From contig CAZJDX010000011.1 in NCBI GenBank assembly GCA_964544885.1, positions 1 to 64,000 of the forward strand: a DNA stretch of 64,000 nucleotides, read 5' to 3'. Made by a program: the position numbers and the translations under genes. Source of the DNA: QQVM01 sp964544885. GTDB taxonomy: Bacteria > Bacteroidota > Bacteroidia > AKYH767-A > 2013-40CM-41-45. Under the pieces are notes generated by a model. That model had not been told where the DNA came from, made no database searches, and saw only the letters and a program-made list of their open reading frames with translations. Of the stretch, positions 8,306-16,625 are shown piece by piece; the first letter of the stretch is position 1, and each line of letters starts with the position of its first letter.

Positions 8306-9532
8306 ATGAAAAGAGTGGTCGTTACCGGCACCGGGATTTATTCATGTATCGGTAAAAATCTGGATGAAGTAAGAAACTCCCTGTACCAGGGCGGATCGGG
8401 AATAATTCTTGACAGGTCACGCAAGGAGTTTGGTTACCGTTCGGGCCTGACCGGTCTTGTAGAAAGACCGGTATTAAAAGGATTATTGGATCGTCGTGCA
8501 AGGATCATGCTCCCGGAGCAGGGTGAATTTGCCTATATAGCCACCCTTGAAGCATTGAAGAATGCCGGAATTGATCAGGAGTATATTGACGCGAATGAGT
8601 TCGGTATTCTCTACGGTAACGACAGTTCGGCGCAACCGGTGGTGGAAGGAACAGATATCATCAGACAGAAGAAGGATACCATGCTGGTAGGCTCCGGTTC
8701 CGTTTTTCAGACCATGAACTCCACCGTGACCATGAACCTGGCTACCATATTCCGTTTGAAAGGCATCAATTTCACCGTCAGCGCAGCCTGCGCCAGCGGT
8801 TCTCATGCCATTGGTATGGGATACCTGCTGATCAGACAAGGATTACAAGAGGCCGTCATTTGCGGAGGAGCTCAGGAAGTGAATATTTATTCTATGGGTA
8901 ATTTTGATGCTCTCTCGGCATTTTCCATCCGTGAATCTGATCCGGCAAGGGCTTCAAGACCTTTCGATAAGGATCGCGATGGTCTTGTTCCCAGCGGAGG
9001 AGCCGCAACAGTCATTCTGGAAAGTCTTGAATCGGCTCAGGCAAGAGGTGCGAATATTCTCGCTGAAGTCATTGGGTATGGATTTTCTTCGAACGGAGGC
9101 CATATATCCAACCCGACAGTGGATGGACCTGTCAGGGCGCTCATGATGTCGATGAAAGACAGTGGAATTCTTGCCAGAGAGGTTGATTATATAAACGCAC
9201 ACGCCACCTCCACTCCGGCAGGTGATGCTTCAGAGGCAAAGGCCATTCATCAGGTATTTCAGGATTGTAATACACCGGTCAGCTCGACAAAGTCCATGAC
9301 AGGCCATGAATGCTGGATGGCAGGCGCCAGTGAAATTGTGTATTCCCTCCTGATGATGCATAACGGATTCATCGCTCCAAACATTAATTTTGAAAATCCT
9401 GACGAAGATTCGGCTAAATTGAATATTATTGCCGCTACAACCGAAAAGAACATTAACGTATTTTTGTCCAATTCATTCGGATTTGGAGGAACAAATTCTT
9501 CCCTGATCCTCAAAAAGTGGATTGCCGCATAA
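8306..9532 (+). CDS. Beta-ketoacyl-ACP synthase (first KS of the pigment cluster)
   Basis: The 408-residue KAS I/II-type condensing enzyme adds malonyl units to an acyl-ACP. The full catalytic set is present: Cys162 in SAACASGSHA, His299 in NAHATSTPAGD and His334 in KSMTGHECWMAG. The C-terminal NSFGFGGTNSSLIL closes the thiolase fold. It is followed by an ACP gene with one base between the KS stop and the ACP ATG, indicating coupled translation. In aryl-polyene systems such a KS can be the general elongation or first condensing enzyme; which of the three active KSs does which step cannot be read from the sequence. Confidence 0.92.
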   Translation: MKRVVVTGTGIYSCIGKNLDEVRNSLYQGGSGIILDRSRKEFGYRSGLTGLVERPVLKGLLDRRARIMLPEQGEFAYIATLEALKNAGIDQEYIDANEFGILYGNDSSAQPVVEGTDIIRQKKDTMLVGSGSVFQTMNSTVTMNLATIFRLKGINFTVSAACASGSHAIGMGYLLIRQGLQEAVICGGAQEVNIYSMGNFDALSAFSIRESDPARASRPFDKDRDGLVPSGGAATVILESLESAQARGANILAEVIGYGFSSNGGHISNPTVDGPVRALMMSMKDSGILAREVDYINAHATSTPAGDASEAKAIHQVFQDCNTPVSSTKSMTGHECWMAGASEIVYSLLMMHNGFIAPNINFENPDEDSAKLNIIAATTEKNINVFLSNSFGFGGTNSSLILKKWIAA

Positions 9533-9533
9533 C

Positions 9534-9788
9534 ATGGATACTGCAGAAATAATCTCAAGGATAAATGGTTTTCTCGTTGAGGAATTCGAAGTGGAGGCCG
9601 GATTGATCGTGCCTGCAGCCAATCTTCGCGAAACCCTGGAACTCGACAGCCTGGATTATATAGACCTGGTCGTGGTGATTGAAAGTAATTTTGGATTTAA
9701 AGTCAGGCCTGAAGACTTTAATAACATTCACACATTTCAGGATTTTTATGACTACGTCCAGTCAAGAATTGCAGAAGAGGTCCGATAA
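9534..9788 (+). CDS. Acyl carrier protein 1
   Basis: This acidic 84-residue carrier protein carries the chain on a phosphopantetheine arm attached to Ser39 in LELDSLDYIDLV. The ATG at 9534 directly follows the KS stop; an upstream start would overlap the KS gene. Length and helix pattern are normal for an ACP. A second ACP lies at 16367, so one may load the aromatic starter and the other serve elongation. Confidence 0.92.
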   Translation: MDTAEIISRINGFLVEEFEVEAGLIVPAANLRETLELDSLDYIDLVVVIESNFGFKVRPEDFNNIHTFQDFYDYVQSRIAEEVR

Positions 9789-9790
9789 AA

Positions 9791-10675
9791 ATGCCGTCCT
9801 GGCAAGGTAGATCAAAAGCGAATACATTAGGTTACAAGATTTTTGTCGGCCTCATCAGAGTGGCGGGATTGCGTCTTTGTTATCTTGTCCTGCATCCCGT
9901 TGCGCTTTATTATTTTATTTTTTCCCGCAGCAGTTCAGGCCCCATCCTGTATTTCTACCGAAAGAGACTGAACTTTAGCCACCTGAAATCAATCCGATAC
10001 CTGTATAAAAACTATTATCGTTTTGGACAGACTCTCATAGACAAGATCGCCCTGATGGCAGGGATCAAAACAGATTTCAGTTTTGAATTTGACGGTGAAG
10101 AAAATCTTCACAGGATGGCCAGGGAGGGAAACGGCGGAATTCTGCTCAGCGCTCATGTGGGTAACTGGGAGGCGGCCGGACATATGCTGAAGAGATTGAA
10201 TACCCGTATACACATTGTGATGTACGATGGTGAAGATGAGAAGATCAAAGAATACCTGAAGAAAGTCACCGGCGATAAAGAGTTCCACGTTATTTATGTG
10301 AGAAATGACCTGTCTCACATCTATAGTATCAGTCAGGCTCTGTCAAATAAGGAAATCGTATGCATGCATGCCGACCGTTATCTCGAAGGTCATAAGACCG
10401 CCGAAGCGCTCTTCCTGGGTGAGACGGCAAGATTTCCGGAAGGTCCTTTTCTCCTGAGTCTGAAACTGAAAGTGCCTGTCGCGTTTGTCCATTCTTTCAA
10501 GGCGGGCTTTTCACATTATCATTTTTATTCCACGGAATTAAGGTATTTTTATCCGGAAAAAGGAGACACTGTACAGGGAGTCCTGAGAAGTTTTGTCCGG
10601 GATCTTGAAGAAAAGATCAAACTCTATCCGGATCAGTGGTTCAACTACTATAACTTCTGGCAACAACAGCGCTAA
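9791..10675 (+). CDS. LpxL/HtrB-like lysophospholipid acyltransferase
   Basis: The 294-residue membrane-associated acyltransferase has the HxxxxE catalytic motif in LLSAHVGNWEAAGHML (about residue 120) and the second block MHADRYLEG, then ARFPEGPFLLSLKLKVPVAFV, as in lauroyl/myristoyl transferases of lipid A. An N-terminal hydrophobic segment (about residues 15-45) would anchor it to the inner membrane. In aryl-polyene clusters related acyltransferases are thought to help join the polyene to a lipid or sugar carrier; a second, PlsC-type acyltransferase is fused to the exporter at 22438. The acceptor is unknown. Confidence 0.82.
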   Translation: MPSWQGRSKANTLGYKIFVGLIRVAGLRLCYLVLHPVALYYFIFSRSSSGPILYFYRKRLNFSHLKSIRYLYKNYYRFGQTLIDKIALMAGIKTDFSFEFDGEENLHRMAREGNGGILLSAHVGNWEAAGHMLKRLNTRIHIVMYDGEDEKIKEYLKKVTGDKEFHVIYVRNDLSHIYSISQALSNKEIVCMHADRYLEGHKTAEALFLGETARFPEGPFLLSLKLKVPVAFVHSFKAGFSHYHFYSTELRYFYPEKGDTVQGVLRSFVRDLEEKIKLYPDQWFNYYNFWQQQR

Positions 10676-10676
10676 T

Positions 10677-11117
10677 ATGTTAATTTCTGGTAATGAACTA
10701 CTTGAATTGATCCCGCAAAGACCGCCGGTGGTGATGATCGACAAATTTATCTCCTCTGACGGAATCACAAGCATCAGTGGTTTGACAGTTCAGGCATCTT
10801 GCGTATTTTGTGAAGAAGGATTTCTGTCGGAAAGTGGTCTGGTTGAGAACATGGCTCAGACGGCAGCTGCCGGTGTCGGTTTTGAAAGCAAAAGAATGGG
10901 AACCCGTGTTCCGATTGGCTTCATCGCATCCATAAAGAACCTGGAGGTCATTTCCCTGCCCGCTGTCGGAACTGAATTGAGAACAGAGGTCACGGTTATT
11001 AATAAAGTGCTTGATGTAACGATTATAAACGGCAGTGTCTCTTCAAACGGCCGCTTGTATGCTCAATGTGAAATGCGAATATTTGTAATGAATGAAACTC
11101 AAAAATCCGAATCATGA
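10677..11117 (+). CDS. Hot-dog dehydratase-like protein lacking the FabZ histidine (ApeP-type)
   Basis: The 146-residue FabA/FabZ-like hot-dog protein starts at ATG 10677, two bases after the acyltransferase stop. The N-terminal LIPQRPPVVMIDKF corresponds to LPHRxPFLLVD of FabZ, and Glu57 in SGLVENMAQTAA is at the catalytic acid position. The GHFPxxP segment carrying the catalytic His is missing: the loop is shorter and reads VFCEEGFLSE. Alone it should therefore be a poor dehydratase. It may pair with the second hot-dog protein at 20871, which has the His but not the acid. ApeI-ApeP-type hot-dog pairs are known from proteobacterial aryl-polyene systems. Confidence 0.78.
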   Translation: MLISGNELLELIPQRPPVVMIDKFISSDGITSISGLTVQASCVFCEEGFLSESGLVENMAQTAAAGVGFESKRMGTRVPIGFIASIKNLEVISLPAVGTELRTEVTVINKVLDVTIINGSVSSNGRLYAQCEMRIFVMNETQKSES

Positions 11118-11755
11118 AAAAAGTAATCTTAGTTTGCTGTCTCCTGGTTTTAATCATTCCGGGTTACTTCAGTTCAAGGGCTGTGGCGCAGAGCGCCGCC
11201 GGTGTTTTTCAAAAAAACACTCCTCTTACCTGGCTGGGAGTTGATTATTCCGATGTCAGGTATATCGGTACACTGGAAGTAGGTGCGTCCCAACTCGACG
11301 ACTATGCCAAGGTCATCAATGACCTGATTCTTCGTGAACCCAAGAAGTACAACCTTACTTCCGCGTTCGACAAGGATACGGTAAGCTCCAACCTTACTTA
11401 TATAGAAAAGGTTAATGCCGCGATGAATACGGATAAGGTCCTCAGTACCGATGCGGCCGATTTGAAAAGATATTCGATCGAAACCATCACAGAACGGGTA
11501 AAGAGCTATAAACTGAACGAAAGCGGAATCGGGCTGGTCTTCATCGTAGAGGCCATGAGCAAGACGCATGAGGAGTCGCCTGTATGGGTTACCTTCGTCG
11601 ATATGAAATCCGGAGCTGTTCTCTTTTCAGAGAGAGTCACGGGAAAACCTGCAGGTTTTGGATTCAGAAATTACTGGGCAGGCGCGGTGTATAGTACGCT
11701 TAAGCAGATCAAGGGAGGATTGTACAATAAGTGGAAAAAGCAGTACGCAAAGTAA
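11114..11755 (+). CDS. Secreted protein of unknown function in the pigment operon
   Basis: This 213-residue protein has a signal peptide (residues 1-26, ending RAVAQ). The start overlaps the previous stop by four bases (ATGA). The mature part has an alternating alpha/beta pattern with the segments WLGVDYSDVRYIG, GIGLVFIVEAM and VWVTFVDMKSGAVLFSERV, and ends in a basic tail. No catalytic motif is recognised. Its location among export genes suggests a periplasmic role in handling the polyene or its lipid conjugate, but that is only positional. Confidence 0.6.
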   Translation: MKKVILVCCLLVLIIPGYFSSRAVAQSAAGVFQKNTPLTWLGVDYSDVRYIGTLEVGASQLDDYAKVINDLILREPKKYNLTSAFDKDTVSSNLTYIEKVNAAMNTDKVLSTDAADLKRYSIETITERVKSYKLNESGIGLVFIVEAMSKTHEESPVWVTFVDMKSGAVLFSERVTGKPAGFGFRNYWAGAVYSTLKQIKGGLYNKWKKQYAK

Positions 11756-11819
11756 TCCAGGCTTCAGCTTATTCATGTAATAATGCCTGTCGTGCTCAAC
11801 ACAGGTTTTACCTATATCT

Positions 11820-12251
11820 ATGCAGTTATCTGACAGGCATCTTGTAAAGGTTAAGTTTAATGAGGCTGATCCGCTCGGTATAGTCTGGCATGGACATTAT
11901 ATCAGGTATTTCGAAGACGGACGGGAAGCTTTTGGCGAACGCTTCGGTCTGAGTTACCTTGATATGTACAAAAAGGGATACCTTGCTCCACTGGTGAGCA
12001 TCAACTGTGATTATAAACGATCCCTTAAATATGGCGATTCAGCCCTGGTGATCACCACCTTTATTTATAATCCCGCAGCCAAACTGAATTTCAACTACAA
12101 GATCGTTGATCCGGTTACACAGTCTGTCCTGGCAGTGGGCAATAGTGTGCAGGTCTTTCTGGACAGGGAAACAAAAGAATTGCAACTCTCATGTCCCGAT
12201 TTTTATGAAGAGTGGAAGGTGAAGCATTTGGATCTGAAAAAAACTGGATGA
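11820..12251 (+). CDS. 4HBT-type hot-dog thioesterase (YbgC/ApeK-like)
   Basis: The 143-residue thioesterase has the family motif FNEADPLGIVWHGHYIRYFE, in which the Asp before PLGIV is the nucleophile or base of the 4-hydroxybenzoyl-CoA thioesterase family. It would hydrolyse a stalled or finished acyl thioester, giving a free polyene acid or clearing mis-loaded ACP. Its stop overlaps the next ketosynthase start as ATGA, which supports co-translation. A paralogue of the same fold lies outside the cluster at 42623. Confidence 0.85.
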   Translation: MQLSDRHLVKVKFNEADPLGIVWHGHYIRYFEDGREAFGERFGLSYLDMYKKGYLAPLVSINCDYKRSLKYGDSALVITTFIYNPAAKLNFNYKIVDPVTQSVLAVGNSVQVFLDRETKELQLSCPDFYEEWKVKHLDLKKTG

Positions 12252-13402
12252 TGGAACCGGTTCAGGTGCTTGCCACAAACATCATTTCCCCGCTTGGTTT
12301 TTCTGCTTCCGAAAACCACTTACGGATGTGCGAGGGAAAGTCTTCAGTAAGGAGCAGCAATTCATTTCAGTCAGCTGATAGTCCGCTCTGGATTTCTGCC
12401 TTTTCAGAGGAACAGGAGGAGCGTCTCAGAGAACTGACTCAGGCTGCGGGGAAGTCCTTCACTAAGTTTGAAAGAATGATGATCGTTTCTGCTGCCGGGG
12501 CCATTAATCAAAGCGGCATTGATCCTGCATCGGACAGAACACTTTTCATCTGCTCCACTACGAAGGGTAATATCCTTGAACTGGAATTGAATGAAGGTAA
12601 GGAAGCCGATGTAGCCGGATTGGAACTTTTTGGGTCGGCTATGAAGGTGAGTAATCATTTTAAAAATCCGAATGATCCCGTATTGGTTTCCAATGCCTGT
12701 ATTTCTGGAATAGCCGCACTGATCGTCGCCAGGCGCTATTTGCAGGAAGGTTTGTATGATCAGGCTATTGTTACCGGAGCAGATACCCTGAGCCATTTTG
12801 TGATCAGTGGTTTCAGGTCATTCCAGGCACTGAGTCCGGGAAGGTGTAAACCATTCTCATCACAAAGAGACGGGATCAATCTGGGAGAAGCCTCTGCCTG
12901 CATTGTACTTGGCCGGGACAACAACACTGAACAATCAACCATCTCTATAAGGGGAGGCTCCATGTCAAACGACGCGAATCACATATCCGGTCCTTCCAGA
13001 ACCGGTATGGAGTTGGCAATCGCTGTCAGAAAGGCGCTGGCTGAAAGCCGGATCGATGCGGCTCAGGTGGATTTTGTTTCCGCGCATGGAACGGCTACAC
13101 CTTATAATGATGAAATGGAGGCAAAGGCTCTTCATTTATGTTCGCTGGAATCTGCCCCGCTGAACAGCCTCAAAGCATACGTTGGTCATACGCTTGGCGC
13201 TGCCGGCTTACTGGAGTCTGCCATTTGCATCGAGTCGATGCGAAGCGGTGTATTCCCTTCAAGTGCCGGTTTTACGGGAGATATCCTGGAACCTGCAGTA
13301 AATGTGGTGAAGGAAAATGTGAAAAGTAATTTTCGAAATTGTCTCAAGACAGCTTCCGGTTTTGGCGGCTGTAATGCGGCGATGGTATTTTCAATAAATT
13401 AA
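12248..13402 (+). CDS. Beta-ketoacyl-ACP synthase (second KS)
   Basis: This condensing enzyme has about 384 residues. Counted from the second Met (12251), the catalytic residues are Cys150 in VSNACISGIAAL, His279 in SAHGTATPYND and His313 in YVGHTLGAAGLLE, so it should be active. The sequence around the active-site Cys (CISG) differs from the first KS (CASG), suggesting another chain-length or substrate preference. The start is either ATG of the ATGATG at 12248; overlap with the thioesterase stop favours the first. It is somewhat shorter than typical FabF (about 410). Confidence 0.9.
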   Translation: MMEPVQVLATNIISPLGFSASENHLRMCEGKSSVRSSNSFQSADSPLWISAFSEEQEERLRELTQAAGKSFTKFERMMIVSAAGAINQSGIDPASDRTLFICSTTKGNILELELNEGKEADVAGLELFGSAMKVSNHFKNPNDPVLVSNACISGIAALIVARRYLQEGLYDQAIVTGADTLSHFVISGFRSFQALSPGRCKPFSSQRDGINLGEASACIVLGRDNNTEQSTISIRGGSMSNDANHISGPSRTGMELAIAVRKALAESRIDAAQVDFVSAHGTATPYNDEMEAKALHLCSLESAPLNSLKAYVGHTLGAAGLLESAICIESMRSGVFPSSAGFTGDILEPAVNVVKENVKSNFRNCLKTASGFGGCNAAMVFSIN

Positions 13403-13410
13403 AAGAGCTT

Positions 13411-14487
13411 ATGCAAAAATTAGAAGAAATGTTTCAAAAGGACACACGAAACGCAATGGCATCAAAGGTGTACGCCCAGCAGATCGCTTTCGCGCCATTT
13501 GTTTTTCAGTGTTCCAGGATTCTCCGGGATTTCGGAATCTTATCGATCATTGAGAAGAGTGGAGAAAGCGGAATAAGCGCTAAGGACATTCATGATCAGA
13601 CTGAGTTGTCGGAATACAGCATCAGGGTCTTGCTGGAAGGCGGACTTGGTATTGGCCTCATTACGGTGGATGAAGGTTTGTATTGTCTTACCCGTACCGG
13701 CTATTTTATCCTGCATGATAAAATGACTATCGTGAATATGGATTTCTCCCATGATGTTTGCTACAAGGGACTTTTTGATCTGGATAAGTCTCTCCTCTCC
13801 GGAAAACCTGAGGGACTGAAAGTTTTTGGCAACTGGAAAACGATTTATGAAGCGCTCTCGAAGTTGCCGGAGCATGTTCAGAAAAGCTGGTTCGCCTTTG
13901 ATCATTATTATTCCAGTGATTCCTTTCCCGCTGTTCTCAATCATGTTTTCAGATCAGGTCCTTTGAAGATTCTCGACATAGGAGGAAATACAGGTAAATG
14001 GGCGCTTCAGTGTTTTGCACATTCTCCCGATGTACGGGTGGGTATTGCGGATTTGCCGGGTCAATTGAATATGGCTAAGGAAATGATCCATAAGAATGGT
14101 TATTCGGAAAGGGCAGAGTTTTTTGAAGTCGATCTGCTGGATGAGAACTGTTCGCTGCCGAAGGGATTTGACATCATCTGGATGAGTCAGTTCCTTGATT
14201 GTTTTTCTGAAAATCAAATCGTCTCCATTCTTAAAAGATGTTACGATGCATTGGGTGAGAAGGGCGAAGTGGTAATCCTCGAACCCTTGTGGGACCGTCA
14301 AAGTTATGAGGTCTCGGCCTTTTGTCTGCAGATGACCTCGCTGTATTTCACTGCTATGGCGAATGGCAATAGTCAGATGTATCACAGCGGGCTCTTCACC
14401 GAACTCGTCCGTAAGGCAGGATTTTCATTCATTGAAAGAATCGACAGGATTGGTATCTGTCATTCCATGCTTAAGTGTAAGAAATAA
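13411..14487 (+). CDS. SAM-dependent methyltransferase (O-methyltransferase-like, winged-helix N-terminus)
   Basis: The 358-residue protein has an N-terminal winged-helix dimerisation region (about 30-100; LSEYSIRVLLEGGLGIGLI) and a Rossmann SAM domain with the glycine motif LKILDIGGNTGKWAL (about residue 190) and DIIWMSQFLDCFS. This is the layout of plant-type and polyketide O-methyltransferases, though C-methylation of an aromatic ring is also possible. Flexirubins and aryl polyenes often carry a methyl or methoxy group on the aryl head, which fits a gene here. Confidence 0.82.
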   Translation: MQKLEEMFQKDTRNAMASKVYAQQIAFAPFVFQCSRILRDFGILSIIEKSGESGISAKDIHDQTELSEYSIRVLLEGGLGIGLITVDEGLYCLTRTGYFILHDKMTIVNMDFSHDVCYKGLFDLDKSLLSGKPEGLKVFGNWKTIYEALSKLPEHVQKSWFAFDHYYSSDSFPAVLNHVFRSGPLKILDIGGNTGKWALQCFAHSPDVRVGIADLPGQLNMAKEMIHKNGYSERAEFFEVDLLDENCSLPKGFDIIWMSQFLDCFSENQIVSILKRCYDALGEKGEVVILEPLWDRQSYEVSAFCLQMTSLYFTAMANGNSQMYHSGLFTELVRKAGFSFIERIDRIGICHSMLKCKK

Positions 14488-14499
14488 ATTATCAGAACA

Positions 14500-15735
14500 A
14501 TGAAAACCACCGGAGTGGACGTATTGGTGATCGGTGCAGGGCCTGCAGGTTGTATAGCGGCTTCCTTGCTGCACAGGCAGGGACTGAATGTACTGCTGGT
14601 TGAGAAGGAAAAATTTCCCCGCTTTGTCATTGGTGAAAGTTTGCTTCCGAGGGTGATGGATCATCTGGATGAAGCAGGACTGCTGGAAGCGGTAATGAAG
14701 GAGAATTTTCAGAAAAAGTTCGGTGCGAAGTTTGTCCGGGGTGATGAGATCTGTGATTTTAATTTCAGCGATCAGTTCAGTAACGGATGGAAATGGACAT
14801 GGCAGGTACCTCGTGCAAGATTCGACCAAGTACTTGCAGATTCCGTCACAGAAATGGGAATCCCTGTACACTACCAGAAGACGGTCAGCTCAATTTCATT
14901 TAAAGACAGCGATTCAAAGACGACCATCACCGACGCTTCCGGAACGGAAGAGATCATTGAAGCCAGATTTATTGTGGATGCAAGCGGTTATGGAAGGGTA
15001 ATTCCGAGGATGTTCGGTCTGGACAAGGCCTCTTCCTTTGAACCCAGAAAGACACATTTTACTCATTTCATTGACAATAAGCGTCCTGATGGTGTGGACG
15101 GTAACAGGATCACGGTAGTCGTCCATGAACAAAAGACCTGGATCTGGATCATACCTTTTTCCAATGGCGTCACGTCGGTAGGTTATGTTGCCGATCCTTC
15201 CTTCTTTCAGAGCCTTCCTGAAGATCCCGTTGAGAGAATGCGGGCCCTGGTTGACCTGGACCCGAATACAAAGGATCGTTTCCTCCATGCGGAAATGGTT
15301 CTTCAGCCCAGGACCATTGAAGGTTATGCCATTTCAACAAAGCAATTGTATGGGGAGGGATTTGTACTCTGTGGAAATGCAACCGAGTTTCTTGATCCCG
15401 TTTTTTCATCCGGTGTGACATTCGCCATGGAATCAGGTAACAAGGCCTCAAAACTGGTAGCCGCATTTTTAAGAGGCGAAAAGGTGGACTGGGAGAAAGA
15501 GTATACCGGCTACATGATGCAAGGTATCAATACTTTCAGATCCTATGTTAAAGGATGGTATGACGGAACTCTTCATGAAATATTTTTTTCCAAGGCAATC
15601 AATTCAGAAATAAAGAATCAGATCTGTTCAGTACTGGCCGGATATGTATGGGACCTCGATAATCCTTTTGTGAAGAAGCACGACCATCTGCTCTCAACTC
15701 TTTCGAAGGTAATCAGGATAGAAAAAGCCGTTTGA
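14500..15735 (+). CDS. Flavin-dependent halogenase/hydroxylase-like oxidoreductase
   Basis: The 411-residue FAD enzyme has the dinucleotide motif VIGAGPAGCIAASLL at residues 6-20, the halogenase-family block GESLLPRVMDHL, and the WxWxIP motif (Trp214-Ile-Trp216-Ile-Ile-Pro219) considered diagnostic of flavin-dependent halogenases. The FAD-closing segment ATEFLDPVFSSGVTFAMESG is also conserved. Some flexirubins are chlorinated on the aryl ring, so ring halogenation is a reasonable role, but related enzymes hydroxylate or only oxidise, and WxWxIP alone does not prove halogenation. Confidence 0.75.
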   Translation: MKTTGVDVLVIGAGPAGCIAASLLHRQGLNVLLVEKEKFPRFVIGESLLPRVMDHLDEAGLLEAVMKENFQKKFGAKFVRGDEICDFNFSDQFSNGWKWTWQVPRARFDQVLADSVTEMGIPVHYQKTVSSISFKDSDSKTTITDASGTEEIIEARFIVDASGYGRVIPRMFGLDKASSFEPRKTHFTHFIDNKRPDGVDGNRITVVVHEQKTWIWIIPFSNGVTSVGYVADPSFFQSLPEDPVERMRALVDLDPNTKDRFLHAEMVLQPRTIEGYAISTKQLYGEGFVLCGNATEFLDPVFSSGVTFAMESGNKASKLVAAFLRGEKVDWEKEYTGYMMQGINTFRSYVKGWYDGTLHEIFFSKAINSEIKNQICSVLAGYVWDLDNPFVKKHDHLLSTLSKVIRIEKAV

Positions 15736-15737
15736 TA

Positions 15738-16361
15738 ATGGATCATCCGCTAAAGGTAGTGAGCTATGCCGGCATCAGAAATGGAAAGATCCGCCTGAAG
15801 GACAGGGTATTATTTCAGGCTTCTCCTGATCCCTTCGATGAATTCATGGAGAAGGCATACAGGTCATTGAATACCGATTATCCCAGGTTTCATAAGATGG
15901 ATAAGCTGTCAAGACTTGGATTTTTGACAGCGGAAGTATTATTGACTGGAAGGACGTTGACGGAAAAGTATTCCCCTGACAAGATAGGAATGGTCCTCTC
16001 AAACAGGAGTTCAAGTCTTGATACGGATATTAAATATTATAATCAGTTAAGAAAGGGAATAGCGAGTCCGGCTGTATTTGTTTATACCCTTCCCAATATA
16101 GTGATAGGCGAGGTATGTATCAGACATAAGTTGAAAGGAGAATCTGTATTCTTTTGCACCGGCCATTTTGATGCTGATGCACAGGTGAAATACATAGAGA
16201 TGCTTTTCAGGCATACTATTACCGATGCCTGTATCGGAGGTTGGGTTGAACTCATGAATGATACATACGAATCTTTTCTTTATCTTGTCACGAGGGAAGA
16301 GTCGAATGATAAGAGTGTATTTACCCCTTCCCTGATAAGGAAACTATACAAATCAATATAA
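15738..16361 (+). CDS. Half-length ketosynthase-like protein (thiolase-fold N-terminal half)
   Basis: The 207-residue protein starts at ATG 15738, two bases after the oxidoreductase stop. The stretch KIGMVLSNRSSSLDTDIKYY followed by ASPAVFVYTLPNIVIGEVCIRHKLKG resembles the FVxTLPNxxxGxIxI region that leads up to the active-site Cys of ketosynthases, but no Cys elbow or catalytic His pair follows and the C-terminal half of a KS is absent. Similar half-KS proteins are sometimes annotated as 3-oxoacyl-ACP synthase in Bacteroidota. It is probably a non-catalytic partner of a KS or ACP. Confidence 0.6.
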   Translation: MDHPLKVVSYAGIRNGKIRLKDRVLFQASPDPFDEFMEKAYRSLNTDYPRFHKMDKLSRLGFLTAEVLLTGRTLTEKYSPDKIGMVLSNRSSSLDTDIKYYNQLRKGIASPAVFVYTLPNIVIGEVCIRHKLKGESVFFCTGHFDADAQVKYIEMLFRHTITDACIGGWVELMNDTYESFLYLVTREESNDKSVFTPSLIRKLYKSI

Positions 16362-16366
16362 AGATT

Positions 16367-16624
16367 ATGCAGGAACTAATGCGAAACCTGAAGGTTCAGA
16401 TAGTGGAGCAGCTTAACCTGAAGGATGTTAAGCCTGAAGATATCGGTGATGATCAGCCATTGTTCGTCGAAGGATTGGGGCTTGATTCCATCGACGCGCT
16501 GGAATTAATCGTCCTGCTTCAGCAACACTATGGGATAAAACTGGCGAAAGCGGAAGAAGGTCCGGATGTTTTCTATTCGGTTTCATCCATGGCCAGGTGT
16601 ATAATGGCACATAAAAAATCATGA
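16367..16624 (+). CDS. Acyl carrier protein 2
   Basis: This 85-residue ACP carries its phosphopantetheine site at Ser41 in GLGLDSIDALELIV, the canonical GxDSxxxLE form. Its pre-Ser sequence is closer to classical ACPs than that of the first ACP at 9534 (ELDSLDYIDL), so the two probably dock with different partners. It overlaps neither neighbour but is two bases from the next ketosynthase start. Confidence 0.92.
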   Translation: MQELMRNLKVQIVEQLNLKDVKPEDIGDDQPLFVEGLGLDSIDALELIVLLQQHYGIKLAKAEEGPDVFYSVSSMARCIMAHKKS

Positions 16625-16625
16625 G

